Part shown: piece after piece, positions 1-10,630 of the stretch | Position numbering within the stretch: the stretch's first letter is position 1 | How the letters are laid out: every line of letters starts with the position of its first letter | Source of the DNA: Lagopus muta | Taxonomy: Eukaryota > Chordata > Aves > Galliformes > Phasianidae | NCBI RefSeq assembly: GCF_023343835.1 | Contig: NC_064438.1 | Coordinates: 58,862,578-58,926,577, forward strand | DNA length: 64,000 nt | Direction: 5' to 3' | Made by a program: the position numbers and the translations under genes | Notes under the pieces: model-generated | Database searches by the model: none | What the model saw: only the letters and a program-made list of their open reading frames with translations | Told to the model about the DNA's origin: nothing

Positions 1-439
1 ATTTCAGCGTAATTTAATAAAGACACCTCCATCCATCTCTGTCGGGTGGGCTGACACCAGGATCCCAGTGAGTGCAGGAGGCAGCCCGTGCTGTGCAGCA
101 CTGCTTCCCTCTCCCCATGATGGTGCCTGGGGTGGGCAGCTGGAGAGGAGCTGACCTTTCCCAGAGGCGGCGGAGTGCTCAGCTCAGAGCCTTCTGTTTT
201 TCTTGCTCACTTTGCTCCCTGCACTTTGTTAGGCAGGCACCGGAGGGACAGGTTAATAAAAGGCGAGATTTAGCTCAGCCACTATGCAACAGAGCAGAAA
301 AGCCAAAATCGATCAGCTGACCGTTCAGGTAACGCGTAGCCACAGACTTCATACTCTGCTGCCTGGGGGGAGTGTGTGTGCGTGTGCCCCCCTGCTCAGT
401 GCATGCAGGTTAGGCGTGTTGTGCTTGCAGTGCTTCATG
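1..439. other. Unique sequence at window start
   Basis: No repeat or recognisable gene is visible here. On the plus strand, positions 284-328 form a short open frame beginning with ATG (residues MQQSRKAKIDQLTVQ) that runs straight into a CAG|GTAACG splice-donor-like junction, about 30 bases after an AATAAAAGG word at 255-263. It could be a tiny first coding exon, but 15 codons are far too few to tell from chance. Confidence 0.5.
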
Positions 440-650
440 TTGGCTATTAGGAAATATTTCTTCCCTCAAAGAGCAGTGCTGCAGTGGCACAGCTGCACAG
501 AGAGTGGAAGGGCTCAGCATCCCTGCAGCTGCTCACAGCTGTGGGAACGTGGCACTGAGGGATGTGGGCATGGTGGGGTGGGCTGGGGTTGGGCCTGAGA
601 ACTCAGAGGTCTTTCCAACCTGAATGATTCTGCAATTCTGTGACTCTATG
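440..650 (+). repeat. CR1 LINE 3' fragment
   Basis: A 5'-truncated CR1 in sense orientation. It opens at the degraded 'ttggctattaggaaa' stretch in the last codons of ORF2 and continues through the short 3' UTR ('gaggtctttccaacctgaatg') to diverged ATTCTGTG-type octamers at the end. It shares the 'gggatgtgggcatggtggggtggg' type of 3' UTR with the copies at 3664 and 57947, so it belongs to that subfamily. It is non-functional. Confidence 0.93.
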
Positions 651-2340
651 CCCAGCATCTTGTGCCTCTCTCAGTGCCTGCCTCACCTTCTGAAGTGGAT
701 GAGGGGGTTTGGGTAGTGGTTACTTATGGCGAGGTGGAAGGAAATTGTATCAGCGCAGAGCCTGCCTTGGGAGCTGGGTTAGGATCTTTGTCTTACTGGT
801 AGTAGTTGTTCTGTGTAATAATCAGAATTAAATTCTTTGGATGCTTTTGTTATCCAGGCCATTGCTTGCCAACCTTGTAGTTTGCCTGGGATGCACTGAG
901 AAAAGAGGAATTGTCATGGGCCCATATGGAATGTACAGTTAATGTATATAATTAACAAACCTTCATTTTTATGTTGTTTGTTTTACTAAAACATTAAAAA
1001 AAAAAAAAAAAAAAAAAAGGCAACAAAATCCAAACCTGTCAGGTTGTACATGGAAGGTCTGGCCTAAAACTGCATCTAAACCAATGGGCTGCTCTTCGTG
1101 CTATGGGTAGAGGATGCTTGCAGTCCGCTCTGCCTTGCTGTGTTATCAGCACCAAGCAGGGCAGCACTCAGGGCAGTAGTGGGCCTCCAGAGGCAGCTCC
1201 TGGTGGGCTCTGTGCAGCTTGGGGTCTCTGTCTCCTACCTGGGAGGTAACTTCCACTGCAGAAAGAAAAATTACCATCACAGGAAGAATGGCGCAGCTGC
1301 AAATGCAGCTCATGGATCTGCCTTCCAGTTGTACATTTCTACTTATCTGAAAACTACATGGGGGGCCCTTGTTTAGGGGAATGCACTGTTCTTCTCTTAG
1401 GTTCCCTTAAGCACAACTATGTATGGAAAGCAAAAAGAAAATGCAAGCTTCTATCAGTGCAGAATTAATTAAAATGGCAAGGTGCATCTACAGGAGAATT
1501 ATGCTTTATTATTTTTCAGGACTCCGTTATTAAAAATAAGAAGCTATTAGCATTACATTTATCTAGTATTATATTTGCTGTTCAAAAAACTGCTCAAAGC
1601 CAATGAAGTCAAGCAGTTACTAATAGGCAATTTTAAGGCAACTGGATAACTGAAGTGTGAAAGTCTGCAGTGCCCCAAAGGTCGGATGCCTCTGAGTTTT
1701 GAGTTTTCTATCCAGCAGAAGTCTTAATGAATAGTTTAATTATATGACATACTATTACGCATTGGCACTCTCATAGTTCATGGAACTGAATCATAAGCCA
1801 AAACCTCAGCGAGCTACAAGCCCTTAATTGAAGTATTTTTTTGTGAGTGTGCCTTTTCCTGTCTGGTAACAACACCGTGATGGAGGCAAACAAGCTGTGG
1901 AATTGAAGTTGGTCAACTGATCAATTGCAAATGTTTTGTGCAGCATGTTGCAGCCTTTACTCCCGGCTGCTTGGCAGCGGGCACCTCTGTGACCTTGCAG
2001 CATCTCCAGGCGCATCTCTCACTGTGTCTGCAAGAGAATGTGCTCTCACCAAGGTGGACAACTTCCCAATGATAAGGCTAAGATCCTTGGAGACGTTAGG
2101 GTTACTAATTTCAGGGAGCATTAGGCACTGAAGACCTGCTGAGGATCTTGGCTTGAGGCAGAATCCTGTGCCATGCTTCCTCCATTTTGTGTTAGGTATT
2201 GGTGCCTGAGTTGTGCCCAGGTGTGATGACACTTCAGGAGTTGTTCAGTGTGTGGTGGGTGACTGTGTATGGATGTAACTGGAAAAGGGCTTTCCTGAAT
2301 GGAGGTTGTGGCAAGGAGTTTCCTTTTCTCCCAGGTAAGA
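651..2340. other. Unique non-coding stretch with an A23 run
   Basis: Apart from the A run at 996-1018 I see nothing definable. The half from 1380 to 1920 is AT-rich with no long open frame. The half from 1920 to 2330 is mixed and holds only short overlapping frames. There is no promoter-like CpG cluster and no recognisable repeat. Confidence 0.5.
996..1018 (+). repeat. Poly(A) run, A23
   Basis: Twenty-three consecutive A residues follow an AT-rich stretch that reads like a 3' UTR. No AATAAA occurs in the preceding 30 bases; only an ATTAAA overlaps the start of the run. CR1 does not leave poly(A) tails, so this is either a simple mononucleotide repeat or the tail of a rare processed retrocopy. 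I could not identify a parent gene. Confidence 0.9.
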
Positions 2341-2599
2341 GCAACGGGATGAGAGGTAATGGCCGCAAGTTGTGCCAGGGGAGGCTCAGGTTGGATATTA
2401 GGAAACCTTTGTTCTCCCAGAGAGCTGTGGGCAGTGGCACAGCTGCACAGGGAGTGGTGTGGTCACCGTCCTGGAGGTGTCCAAGGAAAGAGTAGATGTG
2501 GCCCTAAGGAACATGGGTTAGTGGGCAGTAGTGGTGTAGGTGGAAGCCTGAGTTAGATGATCCTAAAGATTTTTTCCAACCTTGGTGGCTCTGTGATTT
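2341..2599 (+). repeat. CR1 LINE 3' fragment
   Basis: A sense-oriented, 5'-truncated CR1. It starts in the ORF2 tail ('gagaggtaatggccgcaag', then 'caggttggatattaggaaa'), continues with the splayed 'tcaccgtcctggaggtgtcc' region and ends at 'ttttttccaaccttggtggctctgtgattt', a decayed octamer tail. Small indels and frame breaks mark it as an old copy. Confidence 0.93.
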
Positions 2600-2894
2600 C
2601 CCAGAACAGCCTCTATAGGCATATAAGTAGCACTTCAATAAGCATTTTCCTCTTTGTTCATAACACAGCTTTATCTATATCTCCTTATTCCCAGTCATTG
2701 ACACTTGGAAGGAGTAATGACAGGAAGAGCTGAGGAATGCGTCCCAAAAGCTCTTGGAGCCTGGAGGATGGATGCAGCATAGTCACAGTGATCAGGGATT
2801 TCGCAGCCTCCCCCGAGAGCGTGGCGGTGTCACGTCTGCTGCAGTGGCATTGCTCTGCATGGAACTACCAGTCTATTTTTCACTTGAGCAAGCA

Positions 2895-3330
2895 GGCACA
2901 AAGGAATGCCATCTGACATCATTTATCTGGGCTTTCAAAATGTCTTCAGCCAAATCCCAGAACACAGAGTAGGAATAAATGGCCATTTGACTATGGCAAA
3001 AGGTTAACTGTAGGGTGTCCAGAGACTTCCACCTGGGGACTCTTGCTGTCTGGCATGCTAATTAACCATATGGGGAAGGGAATGATTGCTGATGTGGTAT
3101 ATTTGCAGATGATAGAGTTATTTAGATCAGCCAAAGCTGCAATTCTCTGCTCTAAAGGGACACTAATGAAGCAAGGTGATCAACAAGATGATGGCAAATA
3201 AAAGCCAGCACTGTGAAATACAACTTATGTAGGACAGAATAATTTGGAAAACCCACGTGTCTGGAACTAATGGCAGAGACGTGAATCAGAACTGCGGCAT
3301 GGAAGGACTGCTGGGGCCTCCCCAGCCTCT
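2895..3330 (+). repeat. Ancient CR1/L3-like LINE ORF2 (RT) relic
   Basis: One plus-strand frame beginning near 2911 reads DIIYLGFQNVFSQIPEH, which resembles the CR1/L3 reverse-transcriptase segment D-I-I-Y-L-D-F-x-K-A-F-D-x-x-P-H. About 190 bases on, 'tttgcagatgatagag' (near 3102) corresponds to the FADD catalytic box. Stops and frameshifts are abundant and the match to the common CR1 consensus is weak, so this is a much older insertion than the other copies. Boundaries are approximate. I infer the family from motifs, not from an alignment. Confidence 0.6.
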
Positions 3331-3663
3331 TTGCAACCCTGCACCGCTCAGCTGGGGCTCTGGATAAGGCTGGCAGCCTGCAAGGATGGTGAGTTTTGGG
3401 GTGCCCACCCTCAAGTCTGATCAGCAGCTTCTGGATTGCAGCTTCTGGCTGTTCATCCTTTAATCACTGACCTCATCAAGGGGAACTGGCAGGGGGAATT
3501 TGCTCCTGCATAACGTTTGTGTGCTGGTAGAAGCTTTCTTTGCTTTATCCTTGGGCATGAACAGTATCTGGCAGTTTCAGAAGAATGGGCACAGTTCTCC
3601 CTGGATCACAGCCCTTTCTCCTGCACTCTACAGCCATTTGAATGGATGTTACCCTCCTGCCCA

Positions 3664-3868
3664 GCCCAGGTTGGATACTGGGAAAAACTTCTCCCACAGA
3701 GCAGTTGAGCACTGGCACAGCTGCCCAGCAGTGGTGGGGTCACCATCCCTGGAGGTGCTCCAGAGCCAGGGAGATGTGGCACTGAGGGATGTGGGCAGTG
3801 GGCATGTGGGGTGGCTGGGGTTGAGCTTGGGGATCTTGGAGGTCTTTTCTCATAGGAATGGTTCTATG
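3664..3868 (+). repeat. CR1 LINE 3' fragment
   Basis: A sense CR1 fragment running from the ORF2 tail ('caggttggatactgggaaaaa') through 'tcaccatccctggaggtgctc' and 'gggatgtgggcagtgggcatg' to 'ggaggtcttttctcatagg' and one surviving octamer near 3860-3868. It is of the same type as the copies at 440 and 57947. A 172-codon open frame crossing it (3500-4018) is a by-product of the repeat. Confidence 0.92.
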
Positions 3869-4179
3869 CAACAGATGCACGTGGCTGGGAGGCAGCTCAC
3901 CCGAGCACATGGCATACAGCACAACTGCCCCCAGCCACGCTCCTGGCCTGGCATCCCTGCAGCTCCTCCACTGCTCCTTTGCCAGCTGATGAGATTCAGG
4001 CTTGTGCCTTGGGAGTAAATGATAAGTGGCTTGGTTAGAATTAAGGAATTAATTTGAGTGGTTTTTAAATTGTGTAGGAGTTCTGTGGCGGGTTTAAAGG
4101 TGATCAGGCAGCAGGCGATGAACTGAATATTGATTTTTCTCCATGACAAGAACTATCTTTTGTACTCGGGCTGTCAAAT

Positions 4180-4780
4180 AAACAAAACCAACAATACGAA
4201 TTAGAGGGGCATGTCCAATAAATCCCCTGTTTATAAAATAGAAGGATTCTACGGGGCAGATTAATTATGGATGGCAATTAATTCGAGCTGCGAACAGCTC
4301 AAATCATGAATATTTTAGTGGAAGTCCACCTACAGCCCCAGCCCTGGAAATTACATCTCGCGTTCCGGCGCTTGCTTTTATTCTGAAAACATTGCTTCCA
4401 TTTGTGAATGGAAGCAACAACTCATAAACACTGCCATAATCATGCAGCACCACATGCTTTCTTGATTTCTACATGCTGGATGAGTCATCCCCGTTATTTT
4501 GTATTACGATGTTATCAGAATGGATCTCATGATTATAATGCATGTAAAGCTTAGCAAGGAAATACTATATAAATTTTTAATATAATTTTCTATTCAGTGC
4601 TCATGTTTTGTAGCGCGCAGAGGCAAATTATTTTAACTAGTTTATGCCAGAGTGCACAGTTGCTGTTTGAGTTGCTTTATCTCCATCATTTGAAACTCAA
4701 CGTGATGAGAAAATACTTAATACAAGTTTTATGAATACTGTGCCACGTACAGACCGTGTGAAGATTCTCCATAGTACATC
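4180..4780. promoter_or_regulatory. Candidate conserved non-coding element
   Basis: An AT-rich, repeat-free block with closely packed transcription-factor-like words: ATTAATTA near 4260, CAATTAATTC near 4276, an AP-1 word TGAGTCA at 4481-4487, and a small CpG cluster (TCTCGCGTTCCGGCGC) near 4357-4372. It also holds a perfect 11-bp inverted repeat with a 4-nt loop at 4392-4417 and a 6-bp one (GAGCTG/CAGCTC) at 4285-4300. No long open frame. The texture is that of a vertebrate developmental enhancer; conservation itself is not visible from one sequence. Confidence 0.35.
4392..4417. repeat. Perfect 11-bp inverted repeat, 4-nt loop
   Basis: TTGCTTCCATT (4392-4402), loop TGTG (4403-4406), then AATGGAAGCAA (4407-4417). 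All 11 pairs match. The stem is too short for a microRNA precursor. It may be a dimeric binding site for an ETS- or TEAD-like factor (core GGAA/CATTCC-type), or simply a hairpin. Confidence 0.95.
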
Positions 4781-5005
4781 ATTTTTCTATTTGATTTATT
4801 ATTTCATCCTGCTGACTGCTAAATGAGAGATGATTTTCACAGAAATTCAGTATTTTCCACCGCACTGAATGCAGAAGTGACGTGCCAGCCCCCTGCCTCA
4901 TCGTGTGTTCTGCATGCCTGAAGGTCAAAGGAGTTTTAGGTGCGTGATTTATTTCCAGTATGTAATGGCCCAATGGTGAGGATTTCCTAAAACCATATTT
5001 TGGAT

Positions 5006-5142
5006 TCACAGAACCACAGAACGGCCCGGGTTGGAAGGGACCTCAAGGATCACGAAGCTCCAACCCCCCTGTGCCATGCAGGGCCACCAACCTCCACATT
5101 TCACAGCAGCCCAGGCTGCCCAGGGCCCCATCCAACCTGGCC
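5006..5142 (-). repeat. CR1 LINE 3' end
   Basis: A minus-strand CR1. The octamer tail is read here as 'tcacagaaccacagaa', followed by 'cccgggttggaagggacctcaagg' and 'ccctgtgccatgcagggccacc'. It is nearly the reverse complement of the last part of the plus-strand copy at 45541-45839, so both belong to one subfamily. It breaks off at 'ccatccaacctggcc'. Confidence 0.93.
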
Positions 5143-5340
5143 AATGAGTGAACACGCAAAGTGAAGAACTTCAAGGTGTAGTGAATTAAAGCTTTGGTAG
5201 CGGTATCCAGAACACATTTTATAGGCAAAGCTTCCCCTCTCAGCCCTCCATTTCTCTCTGTGGGCTGCAGTGAGCAGACACCACTGAGCAAAGCCCAGGC
5301 AGACCAGTGGGAAGGTCGAGCAGTGGTCACAGCACCGGAA

Positions 5341-5393
5341 GGTTGAGGTTGGACTTGATCTCAAAGGTCTTTTCCAATCTGAGCAATTCTGTA
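5341..5393 (+). repeat. Small CR1 3'-terminal scrap
   Basis: A plus-strand scrap ('ggttggacttgatctcaaag', then 'tcttttccaatctgagcaattctg') of the CR1 3' UTR, lying 200 bases from the oppositely oriented copy at 5006. It is a separate insertion, reduced to about 50 recognisable bases. Confidence 0.75.
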
Positions 5394-7110
5394 AAGTGCC
5401 AATCCAAAAAGGAAGAGAATACCAGCAGCACTCTAGGATGGCATTCAAGCCCATCCAGCTGCTGGTAGCAGGGCTGCAATGCTGTTAGAAACACAGCACT
5501 GAGATAAGTTGGTTGGGTGTGAATCTGGAGCAGTAGATACTGCTAGAAAGCAAGGTACAGTAAATGTGACAGTGTTGTTCCATTTCCTGAAAATTTCTGG
5601 CCTTCCACTGTCTCACCATCTGTCAGAAGAAAGCACACAAGAAATGGAGTGCTCTGATTGCAGTGTTAATTAAGAAGTTCCTCTTAATAGGGAACACCTA
5701 TGGTACGGGAATAGCAAAAGCAATGCACCTTGAGGAAAAGCATAGCAGTGCCCTCAGCTGGGAAATTATCCCTGTCAGCTCCAACCCCTTTGGCAATGTT
5801 TAGTCCCTCCACTGTGAGCCCAGGTGTTGGTGCTGGGGATGAGGGACCACAGGGAAGAGGGGACATCCTAGGCAGCACAGCTTATAAACTGGGTTTTAAA
5901 AAGGAAGTTGGCTTTGTTAGCACTAATTTAATTCCAATTCTGAATGGTTACTTGAGAACAAATCTCTCCTTGTGAGACACTCACACGCCTGTCTCTTTCA
6001 GCTGCAGAATAAGAAAGCCTCTTTTCAGATTTTCTGCTTAAAGCAGATTAGATGAGATTTAATATTCTTGATTTATTTGTTTACGTATTTATTTGCTTTC
6101 TAAACCTAAGGGTAAAAAGCATGAGCAGATTCTAAGTTCTTTCATCTCCAGGAACAGCATTTTCATTTCAAACCTTCGTGATATGACACAAAGCAAAAAC
6201 TCACGATTCCCTTTTCCATTTAAATAGCCTTCAGATTTTATTGCACGAAGGTCAGGAACTCAAAGCTGTGGTGCAATGCTCACAGCTCTGCTATGGAGCC
6301 AGGAAGGGCCTCTGCCTGGTGCTAGTGCAAAGCTTCCTGAGCTCTGTTGCCCTCTAAATAGAGGACGTCTGAAGGCAAAACTCATTGTTTTGGTTCCTGG
6401 GTTACCACTGGCATTGGTTCTAGACAACGCTCACAGCAGAATAGGACCACTGCTTGCCTCAGTGATGCATGCAGAGGATTGTCACTTCATTCTCTGCCTG
6501 CACTCCCAGTTCTGCTCTGTCTCTGTGAGCACAGAGCTGGCTGGGATCTCTTGCTGGTGGTCCCCCGCACAGAAGTCACACTCAGAGCTGTGATGCTCAC
6601 AGTGAAATCTCCCACCTCTGAAGCGACCTTTGCTCCTGGATCTGGGGTCTTAACATTCAATTTCAGAGTAATCTTACATTTAAATTCATCTTTTTGATCT
6701 GCCAAACTGATCAACGAGCCAGAGAGCTCTGTTGTCCTCTGAGCTGCATCTGCGTGCCCTGCCCTTTCTACCACCTGCAGCCTTTACACCATGGCTTTAT
6801 TCTCCCTCCCAGCCACTGACCAAACACTGTAAGCCTGGGCGGAAGGCAGCTCCTTTGGTGTCCCATTGCAATGCTGCAGAGCCCTGGGACCCAGCAGCCC
6901 CTTGTAAATCCCTGCCACCGTGCTGCAGGGCTGTGTTGCAGGACAGGAAATTGATGCTTTGCTTCCCACAGTAAATCCAGCAGGATGGGCTAATCCTTCC
7001 TGCAGGATACGTCCATAGTAGAGGTAAGGAAGCCTCAAGTCGCAGGTGTGGCTCTTTTATTGGAGATACAGCGGTGAGGAGGGACTGGGAGGAATCAGGG
7101 CTGCAGAACT
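5394..7110. other. Unique non-coding stretch
   Basis: No repeats, coding exons or CpG clusters are recognised over 1.7 kb. The section 5980-6250 is AT-rich with ATTTATT words. The section 6270-6980 is more GC-rich and has overlapping short frames on both strands (up to 105 codons) with no protein-like composition. Confidence 0.5.
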
Positions 7111-7214
7111 CTGGGCAGCCTGGTCTGGTGGTTGGTGACCCTGCACATAGCAGGGGGTTGGAACTAGATGAGCATTTTGGTCCTTTGCAACCCAGGCTAG
7201 CCTGTGATTCAATG
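7111..7214 (+). repeat. CR1 LINE 3' fragment
   Basis: A sense CR1 3' UTR fragment: 'ctgggcagcctggtctggtgg', 'ttggtgaccctgcacatagc', 'gggggttggaactagatgag', ending 'cctttgcaacccaggctag' with one degraded octamer. The 'ctggtggttggtgaccctgcacatag' wording differs from the young 'ctgctggttggcgacctgcacacag' subfamily, so it is a related but distinct source. Confidence 0.92.
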
Positions 7215-7539
7215 AGCTGCCCTGCATTTTGCTATTTCAGGAATGCAAGCTGCTTTTGCTGTGCTGAGGACTTTTACATTTGCGTGCCAAAGGAAAGGAC
7301 CCAATTAATGCCTGAATCATTGTACTCAGTCACTCCGGTGACATATTTGTGCTCTCTCTATATTATGTATGTATATATTATAGAAGTCTCGGGCATCTCA
7401 GTGCCCTTGAGACACTTCTTTTTCTGTGCCAGGACCCTGACTGAGATTGACTTTCAGGTAAACAGCAGCACCGGAGATTTAACACTCCAATTAGTGCATA
7501 CTGGGCTGACATTTGGGGAAGGCTTTTCTTAAAGCTGCC

Positions 7540-8250
7540 GAAATATGAATCTCAGCCCAAGTGGTAACACTTTGTGATTTGGTACCGAGTGCTACTGATG
7601 TCTGTACATCCCTACAGCAGTTGCAGGAAAAGTGCCGTCCAGACGACTGTCCTGACTATGATTAAATAAAATACTGAAATAGGGCCTATTCCTTTTTAAT
7701 TAGATTGCATCAGAGCTTCTTCTGTTGCAGAAAAGACGATTTGGTTCAATTAGCTTTATTCTCAGATGCGAGGCATTCTAGCTTCTATTTTTTTTTCCCT
7801 TTGCTAAATTAATTTAATTTAAGAAGCACCATTTTTTTTTTGAAGCAGGGCGCTGCAGCTTCAAGGAACGGATTTTCATATGCAGAGTATTTGGGAAAAA
7901 GCAATGAAAATAATCTTGATAAGTAAGCCTCAGACTCAATATCTCTATTGTTGCTTGTGCCCTAAGGTTATATTTTTAATTGCATGTAATAAATATAACT
8001 TTATTAATTAGAAATTATCTGGAAAGGAAAGAGATATATTTTTTTCTGCATTATGGTATACAGAGGCTTATAATAAAATTACTGTTCCTGGGGGGAGCTG
8101 CATCTAATCTACCTTTCTTTTTGTGCTCTGAGGCTGCTAACAAAATCAAGAATATAACATTTCTCTTGCTTGCTTTTTTTTTTGTCTTTTCTGAGAACTG
8201 GAGGATTTCAGCCTTCAGTTGAAGGGGACTTGGGAAGATTCTTGTGAGAC
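7540..8250. promoter_or_regulatory. Candidate conserved non-coding element
   Basis: A repeat-free AT-rich block with dense TTAATTAG, TTAATTTAATTTAAG and TTATTAATTAG words and T-rich spacers, and no open frame beyond about 80 codons. Two denser cores lie at about 7600-7760 and 7960-8160. It resembles a homeodomain-responsive enhancer; without alignment this stays a suspicion. Confidence 0.28.
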
Positions 8251-8437
8251 CATTCATTAGGGAGATTGCTCCTCCCAGACCTGTGATGGGCACTCGCTGG
8301 GTATGGAAATGCTGTGCCTGTATTTTGTGTTGGTTTTTTCACTTTGCATCAGATTTTTACATCTTACTTTTTTTTGGAATGCTATGATATTTATTTTTGA
8401 CTCTGTAAGAGATCTTTCATATGCAATATAGTAAGTG

Positions 8438-8670
8438 GGGGGTAATGATGGGATCTAAGGGGGAATGGTTTTAAAGTGAGACAGGGGAGGTTTGGGTTGG
8501 ATATGAGGAGGAAGTTTTTCAGCCAGAGGGTGGTGAGGCACTGGCACAGGTTGCCCAAGGAGGCTGTGGATGCCCCATCCCTGCAGGCATTCAAGGCCAG
8601 GCTGGATGTGGCTCTGGGCAGCCTGGGCTGCTGGTTGGTGACCTGCACACAACAGGGGGTTGGGACTGGA
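8438..8670 (+). repeat. CR1 LINE, young subfamily, 3'-truncated
   Basis: Sense CR1 including the end of ORF2: the frame at 8476-8660 reads [20 protein letters not shown], the recognisable CR1 ORF2 C-terminus. It continues into 'gggctgctggttggtgacctgcacacaacaggggg' and stops abruptly at 'gggactgg', without the ATTCTATG tail. CR1 normally keeps its 3' end, so the loss here reflects a later deletion. It is nearly identical to the copies at 25018, 48597, 51986 and, reversed, 40151 and 60293. Confidence 0.95.
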
Positions 8671-8967
8671 AGCTGCATTGACCTATATGTAAAAAGATTG
8701 TGATGCTTCGATATCTTTTTCAAGATTTTCCAGATAATAAGAGCAAGAAAAACTTCTGCAGGCGCCTTCCTGTTTGCCAGCATAACAGTAGCACTCCCAA
8801 AATGGGATGATCTGCAGATGCTGTGACCATCCCAATGAGGCCACCAATTTCATTTCCCATCCTATCCTTTGCACTTTAATGTTTGTATACACATTTCTCA
8901 ACCAAAAGCCTCAAGGAGTTCTTTGATGCTCATTTGTGTAGGTTCACAAGGACTCACCTTTTGAATT

Positions 8968-9185
8968 TACTGAGGTCCCTCTGGATGGCACCCCTTCCTT
9001 CTGCTGTATGACTGCACCGCTCAGCTTGGTGTCATCACACACTTGTACAGGGTGCATTCAATCCCATCATGTGTGGCACTGATAAAGGTGTCAGAGAGTA
9101 GTTGTCCCAAGACAGACCCTGGGATCCAGCAGCACCATTGCTGTGGTCACACCTGAGCAGTTACTGGGATCCCAGCACAGGCAAT
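8968..9185 (-). repeat. CR1 LINE ORF2 (reverse transcriptase) fragment
   Basis: Read on the minus strand this is the CR1 RT palm region: 'gggattgaatgcaccctgtacaag', then a damaged FADD-box equivalent ('tgtgatgacaccaagctg'), then 'ggggtgccatccagagggacc'. A one-base loss breaks the catalytic box. No 3' UTR is attached, so it is an internal relic of a longer insertion. Confidence 0.85.
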
Positions 9186-10544
9186 GCCGATATTTACTGA
9201 GGGAAGGTCCCTATGGGAGTAGCAAATCCTTTCAAAAATGCACATTCTTTTTTAACTGGAGCTTTTAAAATATCCCTGACAGAAGTTGAATAGAGGTATG
9301 AATGTCAGCCCATTGCACCCGCAGCGCACAGTGCTCTGCTTGGGTGTGAGTTTCCCTCTATGGATTGGCGTTGGGTGGTGGCACATCTCTCCAGTGCCAG
9401 AGCTGGCTCTGCCCTGTGTCTGCTGCAGACTGGTCGGTGGGTGGTGGTTCATGCTCTGCACGATAGGAAAGTCTTGGGAATAAGGTACCTAAGTACAAAA
9501 TTATTTCATATATATACCGGATCAGTCACCATTAACAGGACCTAAGCAACAGGAACCAAGCTTGCTATGTGAACCGTTGCCCCACAGCTCCCCTGCTGCT
9601 GCAGCAAGTTGGGAGAAACCCAGTGCCTTCTGATGACAGAACTTTGCAAAGTGAAATAAAGCAGAAGTGAAAGGAGCACTGAGACACCTCACAAAACACA
9701 GCCACGGCATTGCTGTGCAGCACTGCTCAGAGTGCTGGCTGCTCGTGGCCAGCCTGTTCTCTGCTCCTCCTTTCAGAAGGGAAGCCTGTGGAGAAAGTGT
9801 GTGAGGAACAGTGCTGGCCTTTGGGAAAAGTTCCTTTCTTCCTTTCTTTTCTGCAATACTGACGTAACTCCTCTTTGAAGTCTTCTCATCCGGGCTTTGC
9901 TGCGTGTGCAGCAGAGGTGAGGGAAGAAGAACTTCAATACTGTATGGCAGGGATGCCAGGGATGGGAAGATTCAAAGGCTCCAACAATAGGTATGGATTT
10001 CCAAATAACCTCCTTTCGTGCTTGGTCAGAGTGAGACTCTGGTCATGGCTACTACCCATAATGATGTAACTGTAACTGCTTCTCTGTACAATGGTACTAA
10101 ATTAAATTCACAGAATGTCAAGGCCCTTTCCATTTATGTCCCATTCAGCAAGGGGTTCAATGGCAGTTGCTTTCACCACTTTCATTCATTTCAGTGGACT
10201 GGCAGCAGTTGTTTGTCCAACAGCTGGTGGGAGACATCAAGACAGGGCAACCATTTCTCCAGCGTGCCTGGGAACACCATTTCCTGGGACTGGAAATGAG
10301 AAGGAAAGAGGTGCTGCCCGTGGGCATGGTGCAGTGCCCTTGGGCAAGGGGTGGCACTCAGCCAGGGCTGCATGTCAGGCTCCTCCTGAGCACCCTGCAG
10401 TGGGAGGGATGGGGAAGCTCTGAGGTGGGTTGCAGTGGGGCCGTGATTAGGGGTATCTGAACAAGGACCAGGTGCCCCAAAGCATCACTGGTGAGCCCAG
10501 GGATTGCTTCTTATGGTGAGCACTCATTGATTTCAGCCAAGATT
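9186..10544. other. Unique non-coding stretch
   Basis: No repeat or gene is recognised. The pyrimidine-rich spot 'ttcctttcttcctttctttt' is at 9830-9849. Small overlapping frames at 10018-10460 (up to 102 codons) occur in all plus frames and look like compositional noise. Confidence 0.5.
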
Positions 10545-10630
10545 TCATAGAATCATAGAATAGTTGGTTTGGAAGGGACCTTAAAGATCAATCGTGCTGT
10601 GGACAGGGCTGCCATTTACCCACTAAAGCA
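10545..10630 (-). repeat. CR1 LINE 3'-terminal fragment
   Basis: A minus-strand CR1 3' end with two intact octamers (tcatagaatcatagaa), then 'tagttggtttggaagggacc' and 'ttaaagatca', after which the match fades near 'cccactaaagca'. Only the last 85 bases of the element were inserted or retained. Confidence 0.9.

Noticed and set aside
3500..4018. 172-codon plus-strand frame
   Set aside because: It runs through the CR1 fragment at 3664-3868 and has no domain or splice context.
4392..4417. MicroRNA precursor
   Set aside because: The stem is only 11 bp and does not extend on either side, far short of a precursor hairpin.
8476..8703. A protein-like frame ([20 protein letters not shown] block) that recurs at 25046 and 60330 and looks like a conserved small gene family
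   Set aside because: It is the C-terminal end of CR1 ORF2 carried by each LINE copy.
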